A stretch of DNA of 64,000 bases from Bacteroidota bacterium (GTDB lineage Bacteria; Bacteroidota; Bacteroidia; AKYH767-A; OLB10): contig JAGVTU010000010.1 in assembly GCA_019136655.1 (NCBI GenBank), positions 124,001 through 188,000 on the forward strand. Reading direction: 5' to 3'. Numbering within the stretch: position 1 is the stretch's first letter; each line of letters starts with the position of its first letter. The translations under genes were made by a program, and so were the position numbers. A model generated the notes under the pieces. It saw nothing but the letters and a program-made list of their open reading frames with translations. It did no database searches and was not told the origin of the DNA. Shown here piece by piece: positions 36,401 to 45,260 of this stretch.

Positions 36401-36874
36401 TTTTTTTCCGTCATACTTGCTCAGTCCCTCTGTGGTTCCAATCCAGTAATTTCCCTGTGCATCCTGAGTGATTGCATTAACGTTATTACTTAACAGTCCA
36501 TCATCTATTGTAAAGATTTTTTTCTTCAACCCATTGAAAACCCCTACTCCACTACGTGTTGCCATCCACAGGTTACCTTCTTTGTCTTCATAAATAGATT
36601 TTACCGGATTAGATGCTGCAGGATTATCCTGCTCGAATCGGTAAAAACGTTGGCCGTCAAACCAGCAGGCACCATTCATGGTTGCTACCCACAGTCGTCC
36701 GTATTTATCCTGATGTACATCATTCACATGATTACTTGGTAAGCCATTTGCAATGGTATATCCTGAAAAATTATAGCGTTGAGCAGAAGCAGGCAACACA
36801 GCCATCAGTATCCATGCTATTGCAGGTATGAATATTTGACATGCTGAAAATTTAAACCGGATAATTGATTTCAC
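33497..36874 (-). CDS. Two-component sensor with Reg_prop propeller, PAS and HisKA_2 kinase
   Basis: This is a 1125-residue membrane sensor with a GTG start (an in-frame TAG lies eight codons upstream and no earlier ATG is available). A signal peptide (about 1-31, ending LPASAQ) precedes two seven-bladed propellers of Reg_prop repeats (about 35-680; the NIWMGTSKGLCRYS-like motif recurs). A Y_Y_Y domain (about 685-740) and one transmembrane helix (about 745-768, FFYFLYLISAVGLVWLIM) follow. A coiled coil, a PAS domain (about 800-920) and a HisKA_2 box (KEIHHRVKNNLQIIVSLFN, near 938) lead to an ATPase domain with NELVSNAIKHAF and IIADNGVGLP. In gut Bacteroides such propellers sense glycan fragments; the ligand here is unknown. 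Confidence 0.92.
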   Translation of the reverse strand: MKSIIRFKFSACQIFIPAIAWILMAVLPASAQRYNFSGYTIANGLPSNHVNDVHQDKYGRLWVATMNGACWFDGQRFYRFEQDNPAASNPVKSIYEDKEGNLWMATRSGVGVFNGLKKKIFTIDDGLLSNNVNAITQDAQGNYWIGTTEGLSKYDGKKFVSFTILKGLVSNEVTCLSTDSKGRLWVGTTNGLSCYSSTGFTNYTINEGLPGSIVYCIREMEGGNIWIGTNEGIGVFNGKGIAEMNISYGVSVKKVTSIIMDYKKNLWFSTYGNGICQIDHGAFFTLTTDEGLLDNNVQCMEEDNEGNIWMGTSKGLCRYSGGRFVTFSSEDGLNDNRLLTSYCDNSNRVWIGMVNGGVNYIENNVVKNVPVASSLSKSTIWSITQDHAGNIWMGTSGGPVVVTADLEKLYYPFEILSNKIIYTILAHTDGSIWMGTDRGIYKYSNNSFKIINKLNGLANDNIRFLFQDRQGLVWIGTMQGLYFMNGDDAVSLNDLLRINKTPVTAITQDLNDNILFSNYDFGISVFSKTNKQMAFRHLDTKSGLINNRILCMASDQNYLWLGTPDGVDRIDWNTYLKREFVNIIHFDKSNGYYGVETSSASYDKNGYLWFASVNGAIRYNPGYGYSKSVTPVMLLQSITAYLRKVNWAEQGYAIDSTSGLPVNPLLPYGYNNLNFHFTGIYFSAPGEIKYRWKLRGFDDYWVPSTPFNVANYSNIPPGNYTFMVQASVNERDWSPSLEYNFSIKAPLWRTNFFYFLYLISAVGLVWLIMKLRTRSLRQAQLSLRQKINERTAQLREKNEELAKLSIVASETGNAVLIFDKNFNLEYANESFMRMTGYNMEEIVRLRGGKLQQMSYNENINEIIKDALDEKNSIIYESKTVRKDGKELWTSSTITPVYSGTGELTNIVVIDTDITLRKTMEQQIRESLEEKNILLKEIHHRVKNNLQIIVSLFNLQSAYIHDKESNKVIREGQDRIRSMALIHDRFYQSDGTSRIDFDDYIKRLCDTIFQSQGADKNKIGLLIDADKISLDIDTAVPCGLIINELVSNAIKHAFTDRNGEIKITFKMNESGKHVLIIADNGVGLPANFDIASADTLGFQLVNVLTEQIDGKISVNQTNGFEIKIEF

Positions 36875-36932
36875 TGACGTTAAATACTGTGTATGCTATT
36901 ATGTTTTTACTGAATTAACAGTAAGGTTGTTA

Positions 36933-36940
36933 CAAAAATA
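36933..36940 (-). promoter_or_regulatory. Candidate -7 box of the propeller sensor operon
   Basis: The minus strand reads TATTTTTG, a full TAnnTTTG match, about 58 bases before the GTG at 36874. Confidence 0.4.
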
Positions 36941-37018
36941 AGGTATTAAATTCATGTAAAATCATTCTTGACAAAGCATTCTGTTTTTCCATAAAATAAA
37001 GCCTTAATTTCATGTGAT

Positions 37019-38014
37019 TTATGGCTTAATAAGTTCCATTCCGATGAAATCGAAAGTTTCGTGGCTGAATGAGTGGAGGATGTTAAAAAAGTTTTGCTGA
37101 GCATGGTTCAGCTTTTTATCCTTCCAAATGGTACATAAATGATCGTAAATAAAAATAGACCTTAAAGTCATTATAAGAGGTATTCCCTTTAAATCTTCAT
37201 CAGCTATTTTGTTTTCGCTCTGATAACCCTCCCAGTAATAATCCATAAAATATCGGATATGTCCTGTAAGTTTTCCGTTGGGGTCATTCTGAAAATACTG
37301 CACAACATAAAGTAAGGTCAGTGCAATATCAGCAACAAACCATGAGTAAGCACAATCAGCAGTATCAAAAAGGCAAATGCGCCCGTTATGAATAAACATA
37401 TTACCACGGTTAATGTCATTATGAATAAGGCCATAATGATCTCTTGTCCTGGGTAAATAACTGAGTGTGTCCACCAACTTAAGCATTCGTGCTGTGAACT
37501 GTTCATCATGCATTTCCTTGTGCGACATTACCCTTGCCACTTCAGTCTCAACTAAGTCTGAACGGGGAATGACATGATTGCCCGGTTTATAATCCTTTGT
37601 AATTCTATGCAGTTGTCCTGTTACTCTGCCTATTTCTTTAAAGACAGGTTCATTCCAGTTAAACCGGTCTATTTTTTTTCCTTTGGCTTCGGTATATACT
37701 GTTGCTGTAAAATATGTATCTCCTGAATTTGCAACTTCAATCAGATTTCCGTTTAATGACTCTATAGGTGCTGAAACATTTGCATCATTCTGCTGCAGAA
37801 AATGCAGCCAATCAACTTCTGATTGTAACTCTTCGAGTTTTTGAACAGAGCTATGGGTAATGCGTAAAATAAACTTATTTCCACTTTTACGATAAGCATA
37901 AATAAGGTTTACGTTATCACGAAGAAGTTGCAGGTCTGAAAATTTAATTCCAAATGATTTGGTGATATCAGAAATTACCTGCGGGGTAAAATATTTTTCA
38001 ATAAAAGGGGTCAT
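37019..38014 (-). CDS. Phosphotransferase (APH/choline kinase-like fold)
   Basis: This is a 331-residue protein of the aminoglycoside phosphotransferase/choline-homoserine kinase superfamily. The N-lobe has NLIYAYRKSGNKFILRITHS (a lysine-bearing strand) and the C-lobe has the catalytic loop YGLIHNDINRGNMFI, with Asp and Asn of the HxDxxxxN motif, then ICLFDTADCAYSWFVADIAL. The substrate cannot be read; small hydroxyl compounds or sugars are usual. It starts 19 bases after the glycosyltransferase stop codon and is probably in its operon, suggesting a glycan-related substrate, though that is inference. Confidence 0.8.
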   Translation of the reverse strand: MTPFIEKYFTPQVISDITKSFGIKFSDLQLLRDNVNLIYAYRKSGNKFILRITHSSVQKLEELQSEVDWLHFLQQNDANVSAPIESLNGNLIEVANSGDTYFTATVYTEAKGKKIDRFNWNEPVFKEIGRVTGQLHRITKDYKPGNHVIPRSDLVETEVARVMSHKEMHDEQFTARMLKLVDTLSYLPRTRDHYGLIHNDINRGNMFIHNGRICLFDTADCAYSWFVADIALTLLYVVQYFQNDPNGKLTGHIRYFMDYYWEGYQSENKIADEDLKGIPLIMTLRSIFIYDHLCTIWKDKKLNHAQQNFFNILHSFSHETFDFIGMELIKP

Positions 38015-38033
38015 TGTTTTTCGTTAAGGATAT

Positions 38034-39212
38034 TTACCTGTAAAGATTATATACCTTTTGCAACTGTTCAGAACAAGGGTGAATATCATATGCCGTCAAA
38101 ACATGCTGCCGTGCAGCACCGGCAAACTGCTGATAAGTTGAATTATCCATCTGATAAAAAGTTGTTATTGAAGCAGCAAGAGCATCAACATCTTTTTCTG
38201 GAGTAAGGAGTCCTGTTTTGTTATGAATTACTTCCTCAGGAATATCACAGTGAGTTGTAGAAATTACCGGCATACCGGTGCACTGGGCATCGAGCAGTAC
38301 TATAGGAGCTCCTCCTTCGCAATCGCGGTTGTCGGCATAGCAACTTGGATGAATAAACACATGATACTCTCCAAAAAACTGATAGAGTTTTGAAAATTCA
38401 ACAAATGGAATAAATTGAACTTTATCACCAACCTGATGCTCTTTGATCACTTCTTCGAGTTTGCTTTTTACATTTTCGAGTTCGTTACCTACAAAAGTCA
38501 AACTCATTTCAGGACAACTTTTCAATGCCTGAATGAATGCATTCAATGTATAGATATGTCCCTTTTTCTGACTGTAATTTGCAAGTTGGAGCAGTTTAAG
38601 TTCACCGGGATTTTTAGTTCTTGAAACAGCCGGAATTTTTGATGTCTCAACACCCAAGTGCACGATGTGTATCTTATCTGCCTTACAACCTTGCTTTTGC
38701 AACAATTCGGCACCATGTGGTCCTTCACAAATGAATCCATCAGCAACGTCATACAACTCAGCATATCTTCTTTTCCAAAGTGGAAACTGAAAAGGGAGGC
38801 TTTCGTAATCAAACCCATAAAACGAAACCAGATAAGGCAATCCTGAAAGCTGTTTCAGTTTTAGAAATTGCCAACCCATGTTTGCAAAATGCACATGCAT
38901 CAAATCTATTTTATTCTGCCTGCTCCAGTCGGCTATGTATTTAAAAAATAATTCGTTTTTATGTCGGTTCGAAATTCTTTTAAAAACTTTTTCTATAAAA
39001 TTTTTTGCACCATCACGTCCTTCCAGCAAATTTAATCCAACATAATCAGGCAATGGCAGCAACTTCATTTTTGAAGTAACAAACTGCTCATTGTAATATC
39101 GGTAAGCAGCAATACTAAGATCAGTATCAGGCAGATTATTTAATATTCTAAATGCCCAGTTCTGAGCATTAGGAAGATAGCTTTCAAATAATTGAAGAGA
39201 TTTAACAGTCAT
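38034..39212 (-). CDS. Family 4 glycosyltransferase
   Basis: This 392-residue GT-B enzyme has an N-terminal acceptor lobe with IDLMHVHFANMGWQF. The C-terminal nucleotide-sugar lobe starts LKLLQLANYSQKKGHIYTLN and carries the GT4 signature GGAPIVLLDAQCTGMPVISTT then IPEEVIHNKTGLLTP (the EX7E-type region). It is typical of polysaccharide or capsule assembly (WcaL-like). It is divergent from dnaX and upstream of the phosphotransferase, with which it probably shares a transcript. The acceptor is unknown. Confidence 0.85.
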   Translation of the reverse strand: MTVKSLQLFESYLPNAQNWAFRILNNLPDTDLSIAAYRYYNEQFVTSKMKLLPLPDYVGLNLLEGRDGAKNFIEKVFKRISNRHKNELFFKYIADWSRQNKIDLMHVHFANMGWQFLKLKQLSGLPYLVSFYGFDYESLPFQFPLWKRRYAELYDVADGFICEGPHGAELLQKQGCKADKIHIVHLGVETSKIPAVSRTKNPGELKLLQLANYSQKKGHIYTLNAFIQALKSCPEMSLTFVGNELENVKSKLEEVIKEHQVGDKVQFIPFVEFSKLYQFFGEYHVFIHPSCYADNRDCEGGAPIVLLDAQCTGMPVISTTHCDIPEEVIHNKTGLLTPEKDVDALAASITTFYQMDNSTYQQFAGAARQHVLTAYDIHPCSEQLQKVYNLYR

Positions 39213-39340
39213 TCAAATAAAAATTCATATTTATACTTTAGATTTTCGCTAAATAAAACAATTTTATCATTTGAACACAACGAATTGACCAATGTTTATT
39301 AAAATCACATTGTTGATAGGTTTTATTCGCAATATTCGTC

Positions 39341-39348
39341 TAAATTTG
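39341..39348 (+). promoter_or_regulatory. Candidate -7 box of dnaX
   Basis: TAAATTTG, a full TAnnTTTG match, lies 20 bases before the ATG at 39369. A TTG about 25 bases further upstream is too distant for a confident -33 element. Confidence 0.5.
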
Positions 39349-39368
39349 CATTGAATTTAAAACCGGAC

Positions 39369-41120
39369 ATGAGTAATTTTGTAGTATCTGCACGCAAATA
39401 TCGTCCAGCAACATTTGACACTGTTGTTGGACAACAACATATAACCACAACATTAAAAAATGCCATCCGAAGCCATCATCTTGCTCAGGCATTTTTGTTT
39501 TGTGGACCGCGTGGCGTTGGCAAAACAACCTGTGCACGTATTCTTGCTAAGACAATTAACTGCTCCAATCTCAGCCCTGAAATTGAAGCATGTAACCAAT
39601 GTGAATCGTGTATCTCTTTCAACAACAGCCAATCACTGAATATATTTGAATTAGATGCGGCCAGCAACAACTCCGTTGATGATATTCGCTCGCTTGTTGA
39701 GCAGGTTCGATTTGCTCCTCCCAACGGGAAATATAAAATTTACATCATTGATGAGGTACACATGTTATCTCAGGGTGCATTTAATGCCTTTCTGAAAACA
39801 CTGGAAGAACCTCCACCCTATGCCATATTTATTCTTGCTACAACTGAAAAGCATAAGATTATTCCTACCATTCTTTCGCGCTGTCAGATTTTTGATTTCA
39901 ACCGCATTCAGGTGGATGATATTTCAAAACATCTTTTGTCCATTGCTGAAAAAGAAGGAATAGAAGCCGAGCCTGATGCATTGCATATTATTGCTCAAAA
40001 AGCTGAAGGTGCATTGCGCGATGCTCTTTCAATTTTTGATCAGATGGTAACTTTTTCGGGGAATAAGGTTACTTACAAAGATGTTATCACCAATCTTAAT
40101 GTACTAGATTACGAATATTATTTCCGAATTACCGATCAGATAATTCCCGGAAATATTTCATCAGTATTACTCACCTTTAATGAACTGATGAAGTACGGAT
40201 TTGATGCACATCATTTTATTACAGGGCTGGCAAGCCACTTTAGAGATTTGCTGGTGTCTAAAGACGAAGCAACAACACAATTACTCGATGTGACTCCGGG
40301 TGTGAGAGAAAAGTACAAACAGCAGAGTAAAAATATTGAACTCAGCACGCTGCTTAAACTCATTGACATTTGCAATGCCTGCGACCTGAGTTATAAAAGT
40401 GCCCGCAACCAACATTTGCATGTGGAAATTGCATTGATGAAAATGTGCAGCATCAGCGGCAATCTTATAATCAATGAGAATGCTGTTTCGGCAAAACCTG
40501 TAATCATTGAAAAAACTTCAGGAGATATTTCTTCAACTACTCCTTCTGTTAAGGTAAGTCCTGTCAATACTTCGCAAACTAAACCGTCAGAAAATACAAT
40601 CGTTACACCTGCGTCAGCACCAAAGAAAACGGATACAGGTACTGCAACAACGCGTTCAACGATTACACCAAGTCTTTCAAGTCTGGCACAACCAAAACCA
40701 TCTAAAACTGCAAACGAAGACCAGACTGATACAGACGAAAAAAAAAACAATAAACCGGTAAGCACCGATGAAATTATTTCATGCTGGAAAAGATTTGCAG
40801 AGCAATTAGATGACAAAGGAAATACCAATTTGTCTAAAGCACTTTTAAGACGTGACCCTGAACTGAAAAACGAGACTGAAATACATTTTTTACTCGACAA
40901 TCAGGTTTTGGAAGATGACTTGAAGGAAATCCGAACTGACTTTCTTTCATATCTGAAATCAGAGTTACAAAACAGTTATCTGACATTACATACTCAGGTG
41001 ACAGATGTGCCTCTTACACAAAACAAACCATATACTGCCAGAGAAAAATTTCAAAAAATGGCTGAGAAGAACCCTTCTCTTGAAAAACTACGCCAACAAT
41101 TTGATCTTAACTTCGACTAA
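39369..41120 (+). CDS. dnaX: DNA polymerase III subunits gamma and tau
   Basis: This is the 583-residue clamp-loader ATPase. Motifs are KYRPATFDTVVGQQH, Walker A GPRGVGKTTCARIL, a four-Cys zinc module (CSNLSPEIEACNQCESC), Walker B IYIIDEVHMLSQGAFNAFLK and sensor-1 FILATTEKHKIIPTILSRCQ. The linker (about 375-470) is Ser/Thr/Pro/Lys-rich and the C-terminus is a tau-like segment. A TTG six codons earlier also opens the frame, but the ATG at 39369 gives the usual MSNFVVSARKYRP start. It loads the beta clamp at the fork. Confidence 0.96.
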   Translation: MSNFVVSARKYRPATFDTVVGQQHITTTLKNAIRSHHLAQAFLFCGPRGVGKTTCARILAKTINCSNLSPEIEACNQCESCISFNNSQSLNIFELDAASNNSVDDIRSLVEQVRFAPPNGKYKIYIIDEVHMLSQGAFNAFLKTLEEPPPYAIFILATTEKHKIIPTILSRCQIFDFNRIQVDDISKHLLSIAEKEGIEAEPDALHIIAQKAEGALRDALSIFDQMVTFSGNKVTYKDVITNLNVLDYEYYFRITDQIIPGNISSVLLTFNELMKYGFDAHHFITGLASHFRDLLVSKDEATTQLLDVTPGVREKYKQQSKNIELSTLLKLIDICNACDLSYKSARNQHLHVEIALMKMCSISGNLIINENAVSAKPVIIEKTSGDISSTTPSVKVSPVNTSQTKPSENTIVTPASAPKKTDTGTATTRSTITPSLSSLAQPKPSKTANEDQTDTDEKKNNKPVSTDEIISCWKRFAEQLDDKGNTNLSKALLRRDPELKNETEIHFLLDNQVLEDDLKEIRTDFLSYLKSELQNSYLTLHTQVTDVPLTQNKPYTAREKFQKMAEKNPSLEKLRQQFDLNFD

Positions 41121-41155
41121 CATCATTCAACAATTTATATAATTACACCCAATAC

Positions 41156-42040
41156 ATGATTATTGATCCATCGCAGATAAAGACCAGTGATTTTCACAGT
41201 TACATGCTTAGTGCTGTTGCGCCACGACCAATTGCATTTGCAAGTACAATAGATGAAAACGGAAATCCCAATTTGAGTCCATTTAGTTTTTACAATGCAT
41301 TTGGAAGCAAGCCTCCGATTCTCATATTCAGTCCTGCAAGAAGAGTGCGCGACAATACCACTAAACACACACTTGACAATGTGATTAAAACCAAAGAGGT
41401 AGTAATAGGTGCAGTAAATTATAACATCGTTCAGCAGGCATCGCTTTCAAGTTGCGAATATGCTGAAGGTGTAAATGAATTTATCAAAGCAGGCCTTACT
41501 CCTTTGAAAGCTGAGCGCGTGAAGCCATTTTTGATAAAAGAATCTCCAGTAAATTTTGAATGTAAAGTGCGTCATGTAATTGAAACCGGAGATCAGGGAG
41601 GTGCCGCCAATCTGATAATCTGCGAAATTTTACTGATGCATATTGATGATTCCGTTTTAAATGCTGAACAAAAAATAGATCCCCATAAAATAGATTTAGT
41701 GGCACGAATGGGATTTGACTATTATTGCCGAGCATCAGGTAATGCAGTATTTACCGTGCCTAAACCAAATCATAAATTAGGTATTGGCTTTGATTCTTTA
41801 CCTGAATTTATCAGAACGAGTGAAGTACTTACAGGCAATGACCTTGCATTATTAGCCAATGAAGAACAAATTCCGGAAGCAGAAGAAGTTAAAGCCTACA
41901 ACAATTCTGCTGACCTTTCTAAATTTAATGCAGCACTATCTTCAGACAAACAAAATGCAATGCTTGCAAGACATCTGGCAGCACGCGAATTGATTCATGC
42001 AGGTAAAATTAAGGAAGCCTGGATGCTGTTGCTTGGATAA
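41156..42040 (+). CDS. Flavin reductase-like FMN-binding protein
   Basis: This 294-residue protein of the split-barrel flavin reductase group has the FMN-site features VAPRPIAFASTIDENGNPNL, SPFSFYNAFGSKPPILIFSP and VIGAVNYNIVQQASLSSCEY. It is longer than the minimal NTAB-type flavin reductase because of a C-terminal extension (about 200-294) ending EAWMLLLG, common in Bacteroidota members. It is cytoplasmic; the partner oxygenase is not nearby. It lies 35 bases after dnaX in the same direction. Confidence 0.82.
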   Translation: MIIDPSQIKTSDFHSYMLSAVAPRPIAFASTIDENGNPNLSPFSFYNAFGSKPPILIFSPARRVRDNTTKHTLDNVIKTKEVVIGAVNYNIVQQASLSSCEYAEGVNEFIKAGLTPLKAERVKPFLIKESPVNFECKVRHVIETGDQGGAANLIICEILLMHIDDSVLNAEQKIDPHKIDLVARMGFDYYCRASGNAVFTVPKPNHKLGIGFDSLPEFIRTSEVLTGNDLALLANEEQIPEAEEVKAYNNSADLSKFNAALSSDKQNAMLARHLAARELIHAGKIKEAWMLLLG

Positions 42041-42070
42041 AAAAAATTCCGCACCACTAATGGTGCGGAA
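42040..42070 (-). terminator. Terminator of the adhesin operon
   Basis: A perfect 10-bp stem (TTCCGCACCA at 42047-42056 and TGGTGCGGAA at 42061-42070, loop CTAA) is followed on the minus strand by seven T residues. It lies 24 bases after the OmpA-like stop codon and overlaps the last base of the convergent flavin reductase gene. Confidence 0.92.
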
Positions 42071-42094
42071 TCAATTCTCTCTGTATATTTAATT

Positions 42095-44233
42095 CTATTT
42101 TACTTTGAGTACTTTGAACTCTGTTCTTCTGTTGAGCTGATGTTCCTCTTCTGAACAAGGTACTACTTGTTTACCTTCACATTCACAATGATTAATCAAT
42201 TGCGATTCGCCATAACCTTTGTAAATCATTCTGGAAGCTTCTATACCTTTTTTAACCAAGTATTCCACTGCTGATTTAGCACGTTTATGCGAAAGGTCCA
42301 TGTTGTATTTGTTGCTTGCACGACAATCGGTGTGTGAGCCCAATTCAATTTCCATCTTCGGATATTTTTTCATTATTTCAACCAACTTATCAAGCTCCTT
42401 AGCTGCATCAGGACGAATATTCCATTTTGCTAAATCATAATAGATGTTGTCAATTCGGATAACGTCACCCTGACAGAAAAATCCAAAATCAGCTTTTAAT
42501 ACTGTTGATTTTTTCAACCCTACAGTGGAGCGATCTGCAAAATTATCTGCACAATTTTCTCTGAATGACATCACTTTATAGTTTGTTTCCGGTTCAAGAT
42601 CGAAATGGTAATTTCCTGCACCGTCAGTGAGTGTTTCTTTCTCTTCATTCGTACGAAGGTTAATCAGCTTTACAGGATGATTAGGCAATGCTGATTTATC
42701 TTCCTCTAAATAAACATGTCCTTCGAGTGCAAAAACAGGTACCTGCGACAATGGAATTTTGATTGATTGAGGTTCATCACTTACATCTTTAATTTCTCCA
42801 CTACCATTGTGATATCCTTCTTTTGATGCCATGAAACTATAATTCTGTCCTATTGATAAGCATGCTGTAAACTTACCCTTGTCATCTGTTGTAACATCAG
42901 CAAAAGAATTTCCGGCTTCTGAAATTTTTACAGTTGCATTAGCAATCGGAAGATTGGTTTCTTTATCGTACACCAATCCATCCAAAGGCACGCAATTTTT
43001 TCGGAACATATACAAATCGTCATTCTCATTTTTTGAATCTCGATTGGATGACAGATAACCACAACGGTTTTTCTTGTCATATACGTAAGCAAAATCATCG
43101 TAGGTGGTATTAAGAGGTGCTCCAATATTTTCAGGAGTAGAAAATATTCCATTCTCAACATGTGACTTATAAATGTCCAAACCACCCAATCCTACACGAC
43201 CATTAGAGGCAAAGTATAAATTACCCTCATGATCAATATAAGGGAATAATTCGTTTCCGGAAGTGTTGATTGCTGATCCGAGGTTTACTGGTTTATCCCA
43301 TTCGCCATTTACTTTATTACACACCCATAAATCCATTCCGCCTTTTCCACCGGGCATATCACTTGCAAAATAAAGTTTGTTACCATCAGCAGAAAGGCAT
43401 GGATGAGCACAGGAATATGTTTTGTCATTGTATTTAAAACCTTTGAATTCAGAAAACTTTCCATTCACATTCTTGGCGATTTCAATTTTTAAACGAACAA
43501 TACGATTCTTGTCTCTTACAATCTTTCCATTCTCTTCGTAGTTACGGGTAATGTACATCTCATTGCCGTCAGCAGAAAATGCTACCGGGCCATCATTGAA
43601 CTTTGATTTATCTGCCAATTCTAACTGTACAGGAGTGCTTAGTTTATCTTCCTTACCCTGACTGAACCATAATGACAAATAGGGCTTTGAAGTCCAGTCC
43701 TGATTTTTAGACTTACCATCTTCGCGTGAAGATGCAAAAACAATCCCGTCCTTATATGGAGTTGCGCACATATCACCGTTGAGAGAATTTATAGTAAGTC
43801 TTTTCACAATCCACAAATCTTTACCCGAAGAAAGATTGTTGCTGCTAAGTGCGTCAAGCTGTGCTTTTACTTCCACATCATCGGGTTTTTTGTCGAGATA
43901 TTTTTTCATCTGAGCAGCTGCTTTATCTTTCTTACCTAGACTCGTCAGCACTCCTGAGTAAAGCAAGTGTTCCTGACCGGTGGCAATAGAATCAGCTGTT
44001 ACACGCTCATACCATTTTTCAGCTTCTTTATACTGATTGTTTCTTCGATAACAATCAGCTAGTTTGGCCGCTGTTTCATGATTATACTTTTTTGAAAGTA
44101 TTTTCTCATATAATGGAATTGCTTTGCCAAAACTATATTTAGAATACAACTGATTGGCCAGTACTAAATCGTCTTGCTGCGCAAAAGCAACTGACGAAGC
44201 TATCAGTGCTATGATTAATAATATTGGTTTCAT
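42095..44233 (-). CDS. PorE-like OmpA family protein (TPR, propeller, CRD, OmpA)
   Basis: This 712-residue protein has a signal peptide (LLIIALIASSVAFAQ), a TPR region (about 20-130), a PD40/WD40-like propeller (about 155-410; APVSLGSAIN-type blades such as PCLSADGNKLYFASDMPGG), and a carboxypeptidase-regulatory-like pair (about 415-575). The C-terminal OmpA peptidoglycan-binding domain (about 590-712) has DNIYYDLAKWNIRPDAAKEL, ELGSHTDCRASNKYN and LNRRTEFKV. This domain order is that of Porphyromonas PorE, which links the T9SS attachment complex to peptidoglycan. ATG 44233 is chosen since it starts the signal; a slightly earlier ATG at 44248 is possible. It is third in the adhesin operon, 31 bases after the PorP-like gene. 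Confidence 0.9.
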   Translation of the reverse strand: MKPILLIIALIASSVAFAQQDDLVLANQLYSKYSFGKAIPLYEKILSKKYNHETAAKLADCYRRNNQYKEAEKWYERVTADSIATGQEHLLYSGVLTSLGKKDKAAAQMKKYLDKKPDDVEVKAQLDALSSNNLSSGKDLWIVKRLTINSLNGDMCATPYKDGIVFASSREDGKSKNQDWTSKPYLSLWFSQGKEDKLSTPVQLELADKSKFNDGPVAFSADGNEMYITRNYEENGKIVRDKNRIVRLKIEIAKNVNGKFSEFKGFKYNDKTYSCAHPCLSADGNKLYFASDMPGGKGGMDLWVCNKVNGEWDKPVNLGSAINTSGNELFPYIDHEGNLYFASNGRVGLGGLDIYKSHVENGIFSTPENIGAPLNTTYDDFAYVYDKKNRCGYLSSNRDSKNENDDLYMFRKNCVPLDGLVYDKETNLPIANATVKISEAGNSFADVTTDDKGKFTACLSIGQNYSFMASKEGYHNGSGEIKDVSDEPQSIKIPLSQVPVFALEGHVYLEEDKSALPNHPVKLINLRTNEEKETLTDGAGNYHFDLEPETNYKVMSFRENCADNFADRSTVGLKKSTVLKADFGFFCQGDVIRIDNIYYDLAKWNIRPDAAKELDKLVEIMKKYPKMEIELGSHTDCRASNKYNMDLSHKRAKSAVEYLVKKGIEASRMIYKGYGESQLINHCECEGKQVVPCSEEEHQLNRRTEFKVLKVK

Positions 44234-44264
44234 AATACGAATTGTCATAATCAGAAATTTTAAG

Positions 44265-45206
44265 TTAGAAGAACCTTGGAGTTAACACACCTGTTTTTTG
44301 GAGAGGAAAGTCATAACCCAATGTAATCTCATGGGTTCCTGAATTGTATTTATTCAATCGGTTGGTAGTATAGTCATAAGAATAACCCAGACGTAATTGC
44401 TTGGTAATATTTATCTGAGCATAAACTGATGCAGCTGCAGCAGTACGATAAGTTAAACCAATCCAGAATACTTCATTGAAATATGCGGCCAATGAAATGT
44501 CTGCCTGAATCGTTGCTCCATCCGAAGCACGAATCATAGTCATTGGTTTGAGTTTAATTTCAGGACTTACATCAAACACATATCCACTTGTGAGAAAGTA
44601 ATGAAAATTACGCTGAGAAATCCTGTTCTTGATATCTCCTCCATTAACAGAGTCAATATAATTCTCAACCAATCTCGGGATTGAAAAGCCGGCATAAAAA
44701 CGTTTGCTGTTATAATAAATTCCGAACCCTGCATTGGGAACAAGTTTAGTCACATTTTGACTAAACTGAATGTCATTAGGATCATGAGTCACAACATCAA
44801 GATAGTTCTCACGCATATGAATTAACCCTGCCTGTAATCCAAATGCCAGACGACCATTATCACTGGTTTGAATACGATAAGCATAGTTTGTAAAGAATCC
44901 TACCTTTTTTTCTACACCGATGGATTCATTCATAAACGACAAACCTAAACCAATCTTTTTGTTCTTCACCGGTCCATGAATAGAAAGTGTCTGTGTTTTT
45001 GGAGCACCTTCCATTCCTACCCATTGATTACGGTACAATGCCGTTGCTGAAATAACATCACGTGAACCAGCATATGCAGGATTGATAAATGTTTCATTAA
45101 ACATATACTGTGTAAAAAGTGGATCATACTGAGCATTGGCTTTGTTCAGGCTTAGACCTGTAATCAGACAGGCTAACGCAATCAGTTTTTTTACATGTGT
45201 ATTCAT
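44265..45206 (-). CDS. PorP/SprF family type IX secretion membrane protein
   Basis: This 313-residue outer-membrane protein has a signal peptide (KKLIALACLITGLSLNKANAQ) followed by the PorP signature YDPLFTQYMFNETFINPAYAG, then NQWVGMEGAPKTQTLSIH. The rest is barrel strands ending LTPRFF. In Flavobacterium johnsoniae SprF is needed for export of SprB, and PorP-like proteins anchor type B cargo. ATG 45206 begins the signal; an in-frame ATG at 45257 adds a charged 17-residue stretch. It follows the adhesin by about 55 bases and lies in the same operon. Confidence 0.93.
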   Translation of the reverse strand: MNTHVKKLIALACLITGLSLNKANAQYDPLFTQYMFNETFINPAYAGSRDVISATALYRNQWVGMEGAPKTQTLSIHGPVKNKKIGLGLSFMNESIGVEKKVGFFTNYAYRIQTSDNGRLAFGLQAGLIHMRENYLDVVTHDPNDIQFSQNVTKLVPNAGFGIYYNSKRFYAGFSIPRLVENYIDSVNGGDIKNRISQRNFHYFLTSGYVFDVSPEIKLKPMTMIRASDGATIQADISLAAYFNEVFWIGLTYRTAAAASVYAQINITKQLRLGYSYDYTTNRLNKYNSGTHEITLGYDFPLQKTGVLTPRFF

Positions 45207-45260
45207 TGTTTTTAAATTTTCGTTTTTATTACAAATATTTTTTCTCCTGTCCATCATTGC

